From contig JAQIBV010000008.1 of NCBI GenBank assembly GCA_027858855.1, positions 1 to 64,000 on the forward strand: a stretch of DNA of 64,000 bases, given 5' to 3'. Position numbers and translations under genes: made by a program. Numbering within the stretch: the first letter of the stretch is position 1; each line of letters begins with the position of its first letter. Under the pieces are notes generated by a model that searched no databases, was not told where the DNA came from, and was given only the letters and a program-made list of their open reading frames with translations. The DNA is from Spirochaetota bacterium. GTDB taxonomy: Bacteria; Spirochaetota; UBA4802; JAFGJZ01. Below, piece by piece: positions 26,561-35,928 of this stretch.

Positions 26561-27820
26561 ATGAAATGGATCCTGCTTAACATAGTTTTTTTTTCTTCAA
26601 TGCTCCTTTTTGCACAACTGGAGACTCCAGGTTTTGTGCAGGCTGCTAAAAAAGTCCGCCCTTCTGTTGTATACATAGCATCGTTTACTTCTGTTTCTGG
26701 TGAAAAAAAACAGACCAGTTTTGGCTCGGGAACAATTTTCTCGGAATCGGGACATCTTATTACCAATTATCATGTAATTAAGGATGCTGATTATTATGAA
26801 GCAGTTTTGTCTGATGGCACACGCTGTTCGTTTAAACGGTTTCGTAATAATTTATATCACATCTCAGATCAAGAGACAGATATAGCCCTTTTGCAGCTGA
26901 ATTGTGCTGATATGAATAGTTTAACCGCAGTTGAACGGGGTAGCTCAATAGAGCTTAATGACGGTGATTGGGTGATTGCGGTTGGTAATCCATATGGCTT
27001 GTCGAACAGTGTGACAAAAGGGATTGTATCTTCCACTAATCGATCTGATGTAGGTTTTTCCAGCATTGAAGATTTTATTCAAACTGATGTCCCTATCAAT
27101 CCGGGAAATTCTGGTGGGCCTCTTGTTAATACAAGAGGTGAAATGATTGGTCTTAATACGGCTATTCGTACAGTTTCGGGAGGCTTCCAGGGGATCTCTT
27201 TCTCCATTCCTGTGGAAATAGTTGAATCTGTTTACACCGATTTAATTAGTTATGGGCGGGTTAGACGGGGGTGGATAGGAGTTATGGTTGCCGAAAAAGA
27301 GGCGAAAAACAGTAACCAGAAAAGTGTAGTTGTGGTATCGACACTTGAAAATTCACCGGCTCAACTTGTAGGTATAAGTAGGGGCGATATTGTAATTATG
27401 ATAGATAATATACAGGTACGTTCTACAAGCGAGATGACAAAACTTGTTAAAAACAGGCCGGTTGGTTCCAGAATTCAGATTGTTGTTAAACGTAATGGTG
27501 TGTTAAAACGGTTTTCAATAGTTATGAACGAAAAAGAATATTTTATGAAAGTAGGTATGGCTCTTAACAGGCTTTATGCACGTTATGGTATAAAATTAGA
27601 TTTAAATGCCGCCACTGACACTGTTGTCATTTCAGATCTCTCGTTACAACGAGTGGCTCGGAAGAATCTGTTTCAGGGAGATGTTGTTACAATGTTAAAT
27701 GGCCGCAATATCGAAAATCTGAGCGATTTCGCTTCTGTTTTCAGACGCTCCTCTTATCGGGTTTCTGTTTTGAAGGTGAAACGGTCCAATGAAATTATAA
27801 CTATCCGGATTGATGACTGA
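26561..27820 (+). CDS. HtrA/DegP-type serine protease with PDZ domain(s)
   Basis: 419 residues. A signal peptide (KWILLNIVFFSSMLLFA-Q) precedes a trypsin-like domain with an intact triad: H71 in ITNYHVI, D107 in ETDIALL, S184 in NPGNSGGPL. A PDZ domain follows at about 240-340 (GWIGVMV, LVGISRGDIVIMIDNIQVRS) and a second, more divergent PDZ-like part ends the protein (LFQGDVVTMLNGRNIENL). It would act in the periplasm in protein quality control. The next gene starts 1-2 bases after or within its 3' end, so this is the first gene of an operon with 27822-28250 and perhaps the long HEAT gene. Confidence 0.9.
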   Translation: MKWILLNIVFFSSMLLFAQLETPGFVQAAKKVRPSVVYIASFTSVSGEKKQTSFGSGTIFSESGHLITNYHVIKDADYYEAVLSDGTRCSFKRFRNNLYHISDQETDIALLQLNCADMNSLTAVERGSSIELNDGDWVIAVGNPYGLSNSVTKGIVSSTNRSDVGFSSIEDFIQTDVPINPGNSGGPLVNTRGEMIGLNTAIRTVSGGFQGISFSIPVEIVESVYTDLISYGRVRRGWIGVMVAEKEAKNSNQKSVVVVSTLENSPAQLVGISRGDIVIMIDNIQVRSTSEMTKLVKNRPVGSRIQIVVKRNGVLKRFSIVMNEKEYFMKVGMALNRLYARYGIKLDLNAATDTVVISDLSLQRVARKNLFQGDVVTMLNGRNIENLSDFASVFRRSSYRVSVLKVKRSNEIITIRIDD

Positions 27821-27821
27821 T

Positions 27822-28250
27822 ATGCGTAAAATATTATTGTTCATAGTGATTTTGTTTAGTTCGGGCTTGATTGCAGAAGGTGAGACTTCTGCAGTTGTAA
27901 CTATTAATGAGTTTCACGAGGCAGTTTCGAAGGAGCCGGCAATATCACGAATGAATTATTTTAACTCATTTGTCGGCTCGAGAGTTCGTGGTCATGGAGT
28001 TGTTGTCACAAGCAAAACAGCGAACCGGTATAATAGTCATTATCAGATATCTGTTCGTTCTCTTGATACTAAAAGTCGGATAACTATTATTTGTAATTTA
28101 TACAGTTCTAACAGCCTTATTCAATCCGGAATTGTCGGGAAAAAGCTCACCTTTTCCGGGCGCTTGCTTTTAGTTACCCCTGTTGACAGCAGCCGACAAA
28201 CATTTATTCTGGATATTCTTCTTGATGAAGCTGCAATTCGTATTGAATAA
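27822..28250 (+). CDS. Small exported protein, possibly OB-fold
   Basis: 142 residues from ATG 27822, directly after the protease stop; ATG 27813 would add three residues. Signal peptide RKILLFIVILFSSGLIA. The mature part alternates beta-strand-like segments (GSRVRGHGVVVTSKTANRY, YQISVRSLDTKSRITIICNL, GKKLTFSGRLLLVTPVD), a pattern expected of an OB-fold such as those in periplasmic nucleic-acid or calcium-binding BOF-like proteins. No family named. Co-transcribed with the protease. Confidence 0.65.
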   Translation: MRKILLFIVILFSSGLIAEGETSAVVTINEFHEAVSKEPAISRMNYFNSFVGSRVRGHGVVVTSKTANRYNSHYQISVRSLDTKSRITIICNLYSSNSLIQSGIVGKKLTFSGRLLLVTPVDSSRQTFILDILLDEAAIRIE

Positions 28251-28315
28251 GCATATAGGCTGATTGCTATTAATTAATTTTCGAAGCCCCCTTAAATTTA
28301 AAAGAGAGGATCCGT

Positions 28316-31300
28316 ATGGAAAAAGATTTTTTACAGTCCATAAAATTGGAAATAAGCCGGAATTTCTCTCTTACAGCTTATGAGCGTATTGCCTTTCATA
28401 AACTGCTGAATATATCAAAGAGTGATAATGGAGCTGAGATTTTACTTCGTGATATTAGCAAACCCGGCGCTATCAGGTTAAGTGCTCTTTCAACATTGGT
28501 TAATTTTGATTATGAAAAAGCCTGTCCAGTAATGCAGGAAATTTTGAATAATAGCGAAAAAAAGGAAGAACTTTTACGGGTATTTGAGTTTATTGAGCGA
28601 CATGGAGCCCCCATGTTTATACCCGATCTTTTAAAATTTGTTACCACTCGTGGTGCGAATATTTTTGCAACAGAAATAAACCGGGCTCTATTTTTAATTG
28701 GTCATCTTGTTAAGCAGATCGATCCCGAGCAGCAGTCGGTGCCTGGAATCTCGTTGTCTGAGGGTGAAGAAGACGATGAGAATGTGACGCCCAAAACAGC
28801 TGTTGAATTGATTTCTGAATACACGCAGTTTTTGATTGATACAGCTACCAATACAGAAAACCCTCTGAAGTTGCGCTCAACCGCAATTACCGCTTTAGAT
28901 AACTATACAGAGCTTTCTTTTTATCAGTCGATGCTTGAAGAGGGTGTTGACGGGATTTCTTTTGCTGTGTTTCAGACTATTGCAGCATTTTCACATCGTG
29001 AGATGAAGATGTATCAGGACATGAATCAACGTGATATATTTACACATGTTCCTCCCAAAGAAGATACTTTTTTGTTGAACGTTCGGGTTTTACTCAGCAC
29101 TTTCAGCAGTCGTTTTGATTCATTTTCTAATGAGACCAAAGTTGCTTTTATCAAAGCTCTTTTAGCCTGTAACCACCGTGAATATCTGGTTTACATAATG
29201 AAAACCTTAACCTCCGGTGATGCTAACCTGATTGATATGACTTTGTATGTAATTCTTGCCACCATTGACTACCTGAACAATCCGGATAAACTTTTCAGAA
29301 ATTTGATAGCAATTCCTTCTTTAACGGATCGGGATAATCAGATAATTGTAGAAACATTTGTGAAATATTTTAAAAATGCCGATCGAAATCAAAGTGCTAA
29401 CCTTATACGCGATAAATTGTTTAATTACATAATCGTAATGCTGGATAACTTTTTTCAGAATTATTGTGAAAACTATATTGTTCCTGAAATAAAAGAGAAA
29501 GATCATATCGATGAGTTTCAACAAATTCGCAGATTCATTCTTGAACGTTGTGATCCGTTTTTAAAAAGACGTATAATGAAGTATCTGACAACTGAGGATA
29601 TCGAATTAAAGACACTTCTGATAGAGATGGCCGAGCGAATTACATATATTCATGAAAAAGAGGAGAAGGCACTAGCAATATTATTAGAAGTGCTTCATGA
29701 CCCTGACCCTAAAGCTCGCGAAATCAGTGCACAAAGATTAAACGATATCGATTTTGAAAAAAAATACCTAAAACTCAGACTTATAAGATTGTGTCATATT
29801 ATTGGTCAGCTGCATATCAAGGATGCATCAAACTCTTTGGGAAAGATGTTCGACTATATAAAAAAGTTTTATGACGAAGAGTTGTTTCTTGCAATTACTT
29901 ATAGTCTTTCACAGTTAAATTATCCCTACATGCTGGGAGAGTTAGAGTACCTCTTTTTAAACAGTGAATCTGATGAAGAGGCTGTTAAAATTCTACATTA
30001 TTTGTCGCAGTTTTCAGAGCAACGTGCGACTATTATTCTTCTGGATTTTTTAAAGACTAGGTTTGATGAGCCATCGACGATTGTTTTACGGGTATTGCAG
30101 GTCCTTGCTAAAAAAGATATAAAAAGTGATAAATCGGTTAATGAGTTTTCTAAAATAATTATCGATAAAAATCGTAATGCAGATATTCGCGCTGCTGCTG
30201 TTCACTTAATTGGAAAAACCGGTTTTGAAAGGGATGTACTCTATCTTCATGAATTATTCGTAGAGTCTCAGGAAAATGTTGTGAAAGAGGCTATAGTTCA
30301 AGCTCATGATTTTATTGGAAATATTAATCCGCAGATTCGTAAGAAACAGATCGTTCCGTTTTTAAAGGGATACCTCAAAGATTCGTCTATTAAGGTGCGT
30401 ATTTTTTCATGTATTATTCTATTACAAATGGGAGATCTGGGGGCGCTTTCCCTGCTTAAGGATATGATGATTATTCGCAATAAGGATATTCAGCGGGAAA
30501 TTTTGCTAACTCTTGGCAGTTACATTACAATAGAGCTCGCATTTTTTCTATTGTCTCTTTTAAGCTCGGATTATGCAATTACTGAAGATATAATTCCACT
30601 TTTTAATTATCTTACTCCGGATGATAAGCGAGAAATCGACCACTTTATTGTAAACATTTTCAAGAAACATGAGGGAACACGGGTCGATTTTGCTGAAAAG
30701 AGTCAGCTTGAATCAAATCAGAAATACAATGAGCAGCTATCGGCCTTTGTGGTAGATTCACGCCCGGTAGTTTATATAGTAATTAATAATTATGATACGA
30801 TTTTAACCAGGTACCAATCTACCGAGTTGTCGCTTTTTATTAAAACAGTTCTAATGAAGCTGTTTGAGGTGATCAAAACTAATGAGGGAACTCTGATACA
30901 GGTTACTAATGGATGTATCTCTGCATATTTTAAAACTCTTCCTGACAGTGCCCTGACTGCGTTGGAAGTTCAGTCGTTGGAAAAAGATCTTAATTATACG
31001 ATTGCCGAGGATGAACATATCAGTTTTTTTATTTATACAGAGTATTCGGAACTCTGCATGAATGGAAGTGAACTTTTGCTTTATGATGATACTAATCTTC
31101 AGACGGTCAGACAGAGTGGGGTGCTGAACAGGGTGTTCGTTAATCGTAAAACAGCAGAAGGTATAAACCTTGCTTTTAAATGTGAAAACTATCCCGAGAC
31201 CCCTTTCGCCCCACGTGGACGGGATATTCATTTTAGAGAGCTTTTGAATACGTTAAACTTTACGGTTATTGTTGATGGAATGATATCGCGTATTCGACGC

Positions 31301-31561
31301 GAGATGAATGAAAGAAAAGAGCGCAAGAAAGAGCTGGAAAGAAGTTCTGTTAAACATAAGGTCTATCTTTCAAAAGAGGCCCAAGAGATATCAGACTCTA
31401 TTAATGAGCTGGGCAAAATATTGAAGCGTGACATGAGCGATATTTTAATATATGTTAAAAAAAGATCAACCGATCGCGAATTAATAAAACAGGTAGACTC
31501 CATGCTTTCTGATGCCTATAAGCGTTTTACGCTCGAAAAAAATAAGATTAATCTGGAATAG
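28316..31561 (+). CDS. Large HEAT-repeat protein with degenerate class III cyclase-like C-terminal domain
   Basis: 1081 residues, no signal peptide or membrane span. Residues 1-800 are helical HEAT-type repeats (for example RISALSTLVNFD-like blocks, VLLEVLHDPDPKAREISAQR near 460 and LKGYLKDSSIKVRIFSCIIL near 690). Residues about 808-985 resemble a class III nucleotidyl cyclase domain: RPVVYIVINNYDTIL stands for the first metal-binding strand and NEGTLIQVTNGCISAYFKT for the GG-x-x-x-x-x-x-GD loop. Both metal aspartates are replaced (N at the first, none at the second), so catalysis is unlikely. A charged coiled coil ends the protein. Ribosome site AGAGGA upstream. Role unknown; a scaffold with a ligand or dimer domain is plausible. 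Confidence 0.75.
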   Translation: MEKDFLQSIKLEISRNFSLTAYERIAFHKLLNISKSDNGAEILLRDISKPGAIRLSALSTLVNFDYEKACPVMQEILNNSEKKEELLRVFEFIERHGAPMFIPDLLKFVTTRGANIFATEINRALFLIGHLVKQIDPEQQSVPGISLSEGEEDDENVTPKTAVELISEYTQFLIDTATNTENPLKLRSTAITALDNYTELSFYQSMLEEGVDGISFAVFQTIAAFSHREMKMYQDMNQRDIFTHVPPKEDTFLLNVRVLLSTFSSRFDSFSNETKVAFIKALLACNHREYLVYIMKTLTSGDANLIDMTLYVILATIDYLNNPDKLFRNLIAIPSLTDRDNQIIVETFVKYFKNADRNQSANLIRDKLFNYIIVMLDNFFQNYCENYIVPEIKEKDHIDEFQQIRRFILERCDPFLKRRIMKYLTTEDIELKTLLIEMAERITYIHEKEEKALAILLEVLHDPDPKAREISAQRLNDIDFEKKYLKLRLIRLCHIIGQLHIKDASNSLGKMFDYIKKFYDEELFLAITYSLSQLNYPYMLGELEYLFLNSESDEEAVKILHYLSQFSEQRATIILLDFLKTRFDEPSTIVLRVLQVLAKKDIKSDKSVNEFSKIIIDKNRNADIRAAAVHLIGKTGFERDVLYLHELFVESQENVVKEAIVQAHDFIGNINPQIRKKQIVPFLKGYLKDSSIKVRIFSCIILLQMGDLGALSLLKDMMIIRNKDIQREILLTLGSYITIELAFFLLSLLSSDYAITEDIIPLFNYLTPDDKREIDHFIVNIFKKHEGTRVDFAEKSQLESNQKYNEQLSAFVVDSRPVVYIVINNYDTILTRYQSTELSLFIKTVLMKLFEVIKTNEGTLIQVTNGCISAYFKTLPDSALTALEVQSLEKDLNYTIAEDEHISFFIYTEYSELCMNGSELLLYDDTNLQTVRQSGVLNRVFVNRKTAEGINLAFKCENYPETPFAPRGRDIHFRELLNTLNFTVIVDGMISRIRREMNERKERKKELERSSVKHKVYLSKEAQEISDSINELGKILKRDMSDILIYVKKRSTDRELIKQVDSMLSDAYKRFTLEKNKINLE

Positions 31562-31595
31562 CGGTAGTAGTCTCTGATAGTTGTAATAAGGTTCT

Positions 31596-33293
31596 TTAAC
31601 GTTTTTCTATCAGCTCCTGAGCCTGTTTGAGTGTAGTTTCGGTGATGTTATTGCCTGCAAGCATACGGGCAACCTCCCGTATCTTCTCTTTCGCAGAGAG
31701 TTTTATTACGGTTGTTCGGGTTCTCTCCTCTTTTTCTGATTTTTGCACAATATAATGAGAGTCACTCATCGCTGCAATTTGAGCCAGGTGAGTGATTACA
31801 AAAACCTGGCGACGCTCGGCAAGGGAGTGCAGTTTGCGGCCGACTATGTCAGCAGTCTGCCCGCTGATTCCGGTATCAACCTCGTCAAATATAAGTGAAT
31901 CCACAATGTCCGCATCAAGCAAAACTTTTTTAATAGCGAGCATTATGCGTGACATCTCTCCACCGGATGCTGCTTTGCGCAGTTGTGTTAGGGCCTCACC
32001 CTTATTGGCGGCAAGCATAAACTCGATCTTGTCAAGCCCATGCGGATAGAGCATATAGGTTTTCCCACCAACTTCGATCTCGCCCTTGCCGGATGTCTCT
32101 TGCTCGATAAGAACCTTAAACTGAGCACCCTTCATATTAAGATCATTAAGCTCGGATATTACTTTTTGTTCGAGCTCGAGTGCTGATTTTTGACGTGCGC
32201 GTGAAAGTTTAAGTGCTGCATCACGTGTTCTAGCGACTGTTTCGCGGTATATCTCTTTTAGTTTTTCCTGCTCGTAATCGTAGTTGCTGATCATGTCAAG
32301 CTCGTTGCGACAGCTGTCTGCGAATGAGAGGATTTCGTCAGTAGACTTCCCATACTTTTTTTTAAGCCCAGAGATAAGAGCCAGTCGCTCTTCGATCTCG
32401 TTTAGTCTTTCTGGAGAAAAATCTATTGAGTCGCTATAACCTCTGAAAAAAGTAGCCGAGTCTTCGAGCTGGTAAAGTGCAGTGCGAATATTTTCGAGCT
32501 CGGATGCTATGTTAGGATCAATTTGAGAAACAGAGCTGAGAGAGCTTTCGATAGATTCGAGTTTATGTAAAACCCCCTGATCCCCTTTTAGAGAGTCTAG
32601 TGACCCCGCAACTTCTGAACAGAGCTTTTCGGCATGTGACAGCAGTGATGATTCGTCCTTGAGCTCCTCTTCTTCATTTAAAGACAAATTAGCCTCTTCG
32701 ATCTCTTCGAGGGCGAAGGTCAGATAGTCAATGCGCTTGTTGCGTTCCTGTTCATCCATTTCGGAGGAGGATATTTTTTCTTTAAGATCGTGGAGTTCGT
32801 TATAAAATGCTCTGACCTGGTCGAGCAGCTCGCCATTGCAGGCGTAGCTGTCCAGTAGCTCTCGGTGTGTCGATGTTTTGGTCATTGACACGTGCTCGTT
32901 TTGTCCGTGGATAACAATCAGATAGTCAGAAAGATCTTTAAGAAGTGCTATCGGAATCTGTGTTCCGTTTGCAAAGCAGCGTCCCTTTCCACCCGAATAG
33001 ATCTCGCGTTTGATTACAAGAAAATCATCTTCGGTGTCAATACCCGAGTTATCCAGAATCTCTTTTAAAAGAGGAAGTGTCGTTATATCAAAAGTTCCTT
33101 CAAGAATGGCGCGATCGCATCCGGTTCGGATTGAGCCGACGGTGACTTTTCCTCCAAGAATTGCCGAAATGGCATCAATGAGTATCGATTTACCGGCACC
33201 TGTTTCACCTGTTAGTATATTGAGGCCTTCGCTAAACTCGATAGTCAGCTCTTCGATAAGGATAAAGTTTTTAATATGAAGTTTCTGGAGCAT
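31596..33293 (-). CDS. recN: DNA repair protein RecN
   Basis: 565 residues, SMC-like ATPase acting in double-strand break repair. Walker A GETGAGKSIL at residues 29-38, long coiled-coil arms in the middle (EEIEEANLSLNEEEELKDES and onward), signature SGGEMSRIMLAIK, Walker B SLIFDEVDTGISGQTA, and the D-loop/H region VFVITHLAQIAAMSD. Length matches the family. It converges with the HEAT gene, with 34 bases between stops and no obvious terminator. Start ATG 33293 has AGG upstream. Confidence 0.96.
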   Translation of the reverse strand: MLQKLHIKNFILIEELTIEFSEGLNILTGETGAGKSILIDAISAILGGKVTVGSIRTGCDRAILEGTFDITTLPLLKEILDNSGIDTEDDFLVIKREIYSGGKGRCFANGTQIPIALLKDLSDYLIVIHGQNEHVSMTKTSTHRELLDSYACNGELLDQVRAFYNELHDLKEKISSSEMDEQERNKRIDYLTFALEEIEEANLSLNEEEELKDESSLLSHAEKLCSEVAGSLDSLKGDQGVLHKLESIESSLSSVSQIDPNIASELENIRTALYQLEDSATFFRGYSDSIDFSPERLNEIEERLALISGLKKKYGKSTDEILSFADSCRNELDMISNYDYEQEKLKEIYRETVARTRDAALKLSRARQKSALELEQKVISELNDLNMKGAQFKVLIEQETSGKGEIEVGGKTYMLYPHGLDKIEFMLAANKGEALTQLRKAASGGEMSRIMLAIKKVLLDADIVDSLIFDEVDTGISGQTADIVGRKLHSLAERRQVFVITHLAQIAAMSDSHYIVQKSEKEERTRTTVIKLSAKEKIREVARMLAGNNITETTLKQAQELIEKR

Positions 33294-33643
33294 AATAACC
33301 TGCTTGTTTAAAGACTTTCACGGTCTGTTTACATGGCTATCCGTTAGGGTCAGATTAGAGGTGGTGGAAGAATGTTCAACCAAAATTTTGTGGTACTGTA
33401 TAGCATTAATACGTAAAAAAGTGAAGATTTGTAAAAATAATTCTTTAAAAAGGAGGTAATTTTGTTCGATTGCATGGAGATTGATTCAAAAAAGTACAAA
33501 TTCAGGTTTGGTTAGCTTTTTAGCGGCTATTGTACTTTAAATGTTGAATTAATGTATATTATGGATTGTTTTTGTCCGATATTTGCAGATTTCTATTGCT
33601 TTGGTATTTAGCGCAGCTTAATAAAACGTTTAAGGAGAATTTT
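33294..33643. other. Intergenic region, nothing recognised
   Basis: 350 AT-rich bases between divergent recN and a small membrane-protein gene. No repeat, hairpin with T-run or LexA-type box that I can support. An AAGGAGG-like stretch at about 33450 precedes no useful frame. Confidence 0.4.
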
Positions 33644-33961
33644 ATGAGGATACTATTTATTTCCATGGTTATTGGGATTGTCGCAGGAGCTATCGATGTC
33701 TTGCCAATGATAATTCAAAAATTGGATAAACGATCTATTTTGTCTGCTTTTTTGCAGTACTTCTTTGTGTCTATAGTTATCATCGGTATTGATCTGCCCG
33801 GTGTTGTCTGGTGGCTACAAGGAAGCATAATCGCACTAGCGTTAGCGACTCCGATTTTGATCATAGTCTCTGAAAAAGATAAAAAAGCAGTACCGATTAT
33901 AGCACCCATGTCGATAATTCTTGGAGCACTGATTGGCATCGCTGGACATTTTTTAAGATAG
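33644..33961 (+). CDS. Small integral membrane protein
   Basis: 105 residues from ATG 33644, which has AAGGAG 7 bases upstream; the open frame continues upstream by 26 codons without a ribosome site. Three to four membrane helices (RILFISMVIGIVAGAIDVLP, FLQYFFVSIVIIGIDLP, IIALALATPILIIV and PMSIILGALIGIAGHF) with short loops and a basic patch SEKDKKA. The pattern suits small conserved bacterial membrane proteins of unknown function. No operon partners. Confidence 0.72.
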   Translation: MRILFISMVIGIVAGAIDVLPMIIQKLDKRSILSAFLQYFFVSIVIIGIDLPGVVWWLQGSIIALALATPILIIVSEKDKKAVPIIAPMSIILGALIGIAGHFLR

Positions 33962-34361
33962 GTACTGACTTTAAAAAACTTAGATTCAAGTATTAAGTGC
34001 AACTTTTATTCTTAAAAATGATATTAATGAATATTCGAAAAATATTTTTAGTGATGAATACTTAAAGCAGTATTATTGCGTAAAATTTAATTAGTGGTAA
34101 AGTATTGAGGTATAGGGCACGAGCCACGGCTATGTGGAGTCTGTTGAGGACGTTAACAATAGTAGAATCTTAAATATTAAACATGATAATAAATAGCAGT
34201 TGTTGAGTTAAGCACTGGAATTAAAGTCGCGAAATTACAGCAACCAGCATAAAAAGAATATGACATCTATGTCTTAATCGAATATAAGCCGACAAGCCGT
34301 TAGGAGCAATAATGAAGTTCATTAAAATGATAGATGTGGTTAAAACAACACCGTCCCTGAA
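33962..34361. other. AT-rich intergenic region with one tiny frame
   Basis: 400 bases between the small membrane protein and the AAA ATPase stop. A 39-codon frame starts at ATG 34312 with TAGGAGC upstream but runs antisense into the 3' end of the ATPase gene. I do not claim it as a gene. Otherwise nothing is recognised. Confidence 0.35.
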
Positions 34362-35657
34362 TTATTCACTATTCATTGCTTTATCAGTTGTATCGCTAAA
34401 GTTGTCTCCCATCCAGGAGTTGATGCTGTAACGGTAATAGTCGGGAGATGGTGCGCAGGGATCGGCTTTTTTAATAATCAGTTTGCGCGCCCATCTTCGC
34501 TCGGTGTATTCGCAGATGTCTTTTATAGAGCGTCCCGAAAGGCCGGGAGTTAGTTCTCCGAATGTCAGAAGATCCTCTTCCCCAATATGGCGGGCGTACC
34601 CACTGAAAATTGCCGCCCGCTCTTTGTCGTTGGGAAGCGGAAAGCTGATAGTCTGGTCGAATCGGCTAATAAGGGCAGGGTCAAGGTCGCCACGTCTGTT
34701 TGTGGCGCCGATAGTTATCGTGTTGCTTATGCTGTCGATTCCGTCAAGACGCCGTAACAGTACGCTTAATATGCGTCTGGTCGCCTCGAACATATTTGAA
34801 TTTCGTGATCCGGCTAGCGAGTCTATTTCATCAAGAAACAGGATAGCACTACCTAGGAATTCGGTATTGTCAAAAATTGCGGAGAGGTTTTGTGAAGACT
34901 GGCCGTACCATTTAGACATAATCGATTCGACAGGAACATAAACCAGCGGAATTTTTACTTCTCCGGCGATGATACGTGCAATTGTTGTTTTACCGACTCC
35001 TGGAGGGCCGTCAAACAGGATAGCGCTAGGACGGTTTGTTTCAAATGATCGTCTTGTTAACTGTGCAATTGAGTCATAAATATCAGGGTTTTGAAGAGGC
35101 ATTATTATTGATTCGCGGATTTTGCGTTTCACATCTTCATAACCGGCAATGTAGTTCCAGTCAAGAGCACCATGGTCATGATAAACCGAAGCTCCCAGTC
35201 TGCGTAGGGCTGTTTCGGGGTTATCCTGTTCAACCTCATACAATTCTTTAAAGATCTCTATTGTAAAATTGACCTCTTCCTGAGTCAGGTTTCCTTTTTT
35301 CGAAATTTCGGTGCGGCTTCCTGAGCTTAAACCGAAGATTTCGACCTTAAGATTATCCAGCAGACCTTCTGTGTGAAAGAGGTTTCTGTTCATCATCTGA
35401 AAAGCGTAGTAACCGTCGCCGAATGAGTGTATCCGTACATTTTCGATATGAGTCTTAATAATCGAGATTATTGTGAAAATAGTCATCTCGTTGAAATAGG
35501 GCAACGGAAAGGAAACTGTGCTGACGCCCTTTTCATAGGTAATTTTCGGTAGCTCAAGACATTCTGAGCTCTGTGAAATATAGGTGGTCAGGTTTTTTTC
35601 GACCTGTTCTCTCATTCTGTCAAAAGGTATCAGTTCCGGCTGAACAGTCTCTTTCAT
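34362..35657 (-). CDS. AAA+ ATPase of katanin/spastin/Vps4-like type
   Basis: 431 residues, cytoplasmic. The C-terminal AAA module (170-410) has Walker A GPPGVGKTT (217-225), pore-loop SKWYGQS (248-254), Walker B AILFLDEIDS (271-280), sensor-1 N320 in GATNRRGDLDPAL and an arginine finger region SRFD (331-334). The pore loop with K-W-x-G is the signature of the meiotic clade (katanin, spastin, Vps4), which thread protein tails. The N-terminal 160 residues are specific to this protein and may bind substrate. GAGG ribosome site before ATG 35657. Target unknown; no protease partner nearby. Confidence 0.85.
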   Translation of the reverse strand: MKETVQPELIPFDRMREQVEKNLTTYISQSSECLELPKITYEKGVSTVSFPLPYFNEMTIFTIISIIKTHIENVRIHSFGDGYYAFQMMNRNLFHTEGLLDNLKVEIFGLSSGSRTEISKKGNLTQEEVNFTIEIFKELYEVEQDNPETALRRLGASVYHDHGALDWNYIAGYEDVKRKIRESIIMPLQNPDIYDSIAQLTRRSFETNRPSAILFDGPPGVGKTTIARIIAGEVKIPLVYVPVESIMSKWYGQSSQNLSAIFDNTEFLGSAILFLDEIDSLAGSRNSNMFEATRRILSVLLRRLDGIDSISNTITIGATNRRGDLDPALISRFDQTISFPLPNDKERAAIFSGYARHIGEEDLLTFGELTPGLSGRSIKDICEYTERRWARKLIIKKADPCAPSPDYYRYSINSWMGDNFSDTTDKAMNSE

Positions 35658-35928
35658 ACTCGCCTCTCGGTTTAGGTAATGGAAATGCTAAATAATTGGT
35701 TTATAAAAACGCTTAGTTAAAACCATATTATAGGGGGCTAAAACGGTATAGCCATTTTGAATATATAGAATATATTCAAAATTCTTTGGTAATTTTTCAA
35801 AGTTTCTATATGTCAAATATAGATTGCAATGGGCATGCACCTGAAAATGCTTGTTTTATAGAGTCGAACTCTGCCATTTGCATTATGTCTCTTTAGAGAA
35901 CAGAAACAGCCGTTTTGTCAAACTGTTT

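Noticed and set aside
34312-34431. 39-codon frame with TAGGAGC in front, and a GTTAGG motif at about 34300 that recalls an integron attC core
   Set aside because: It overlaps the ATPase gene antisense; no partner core site or folded attC arms were found.
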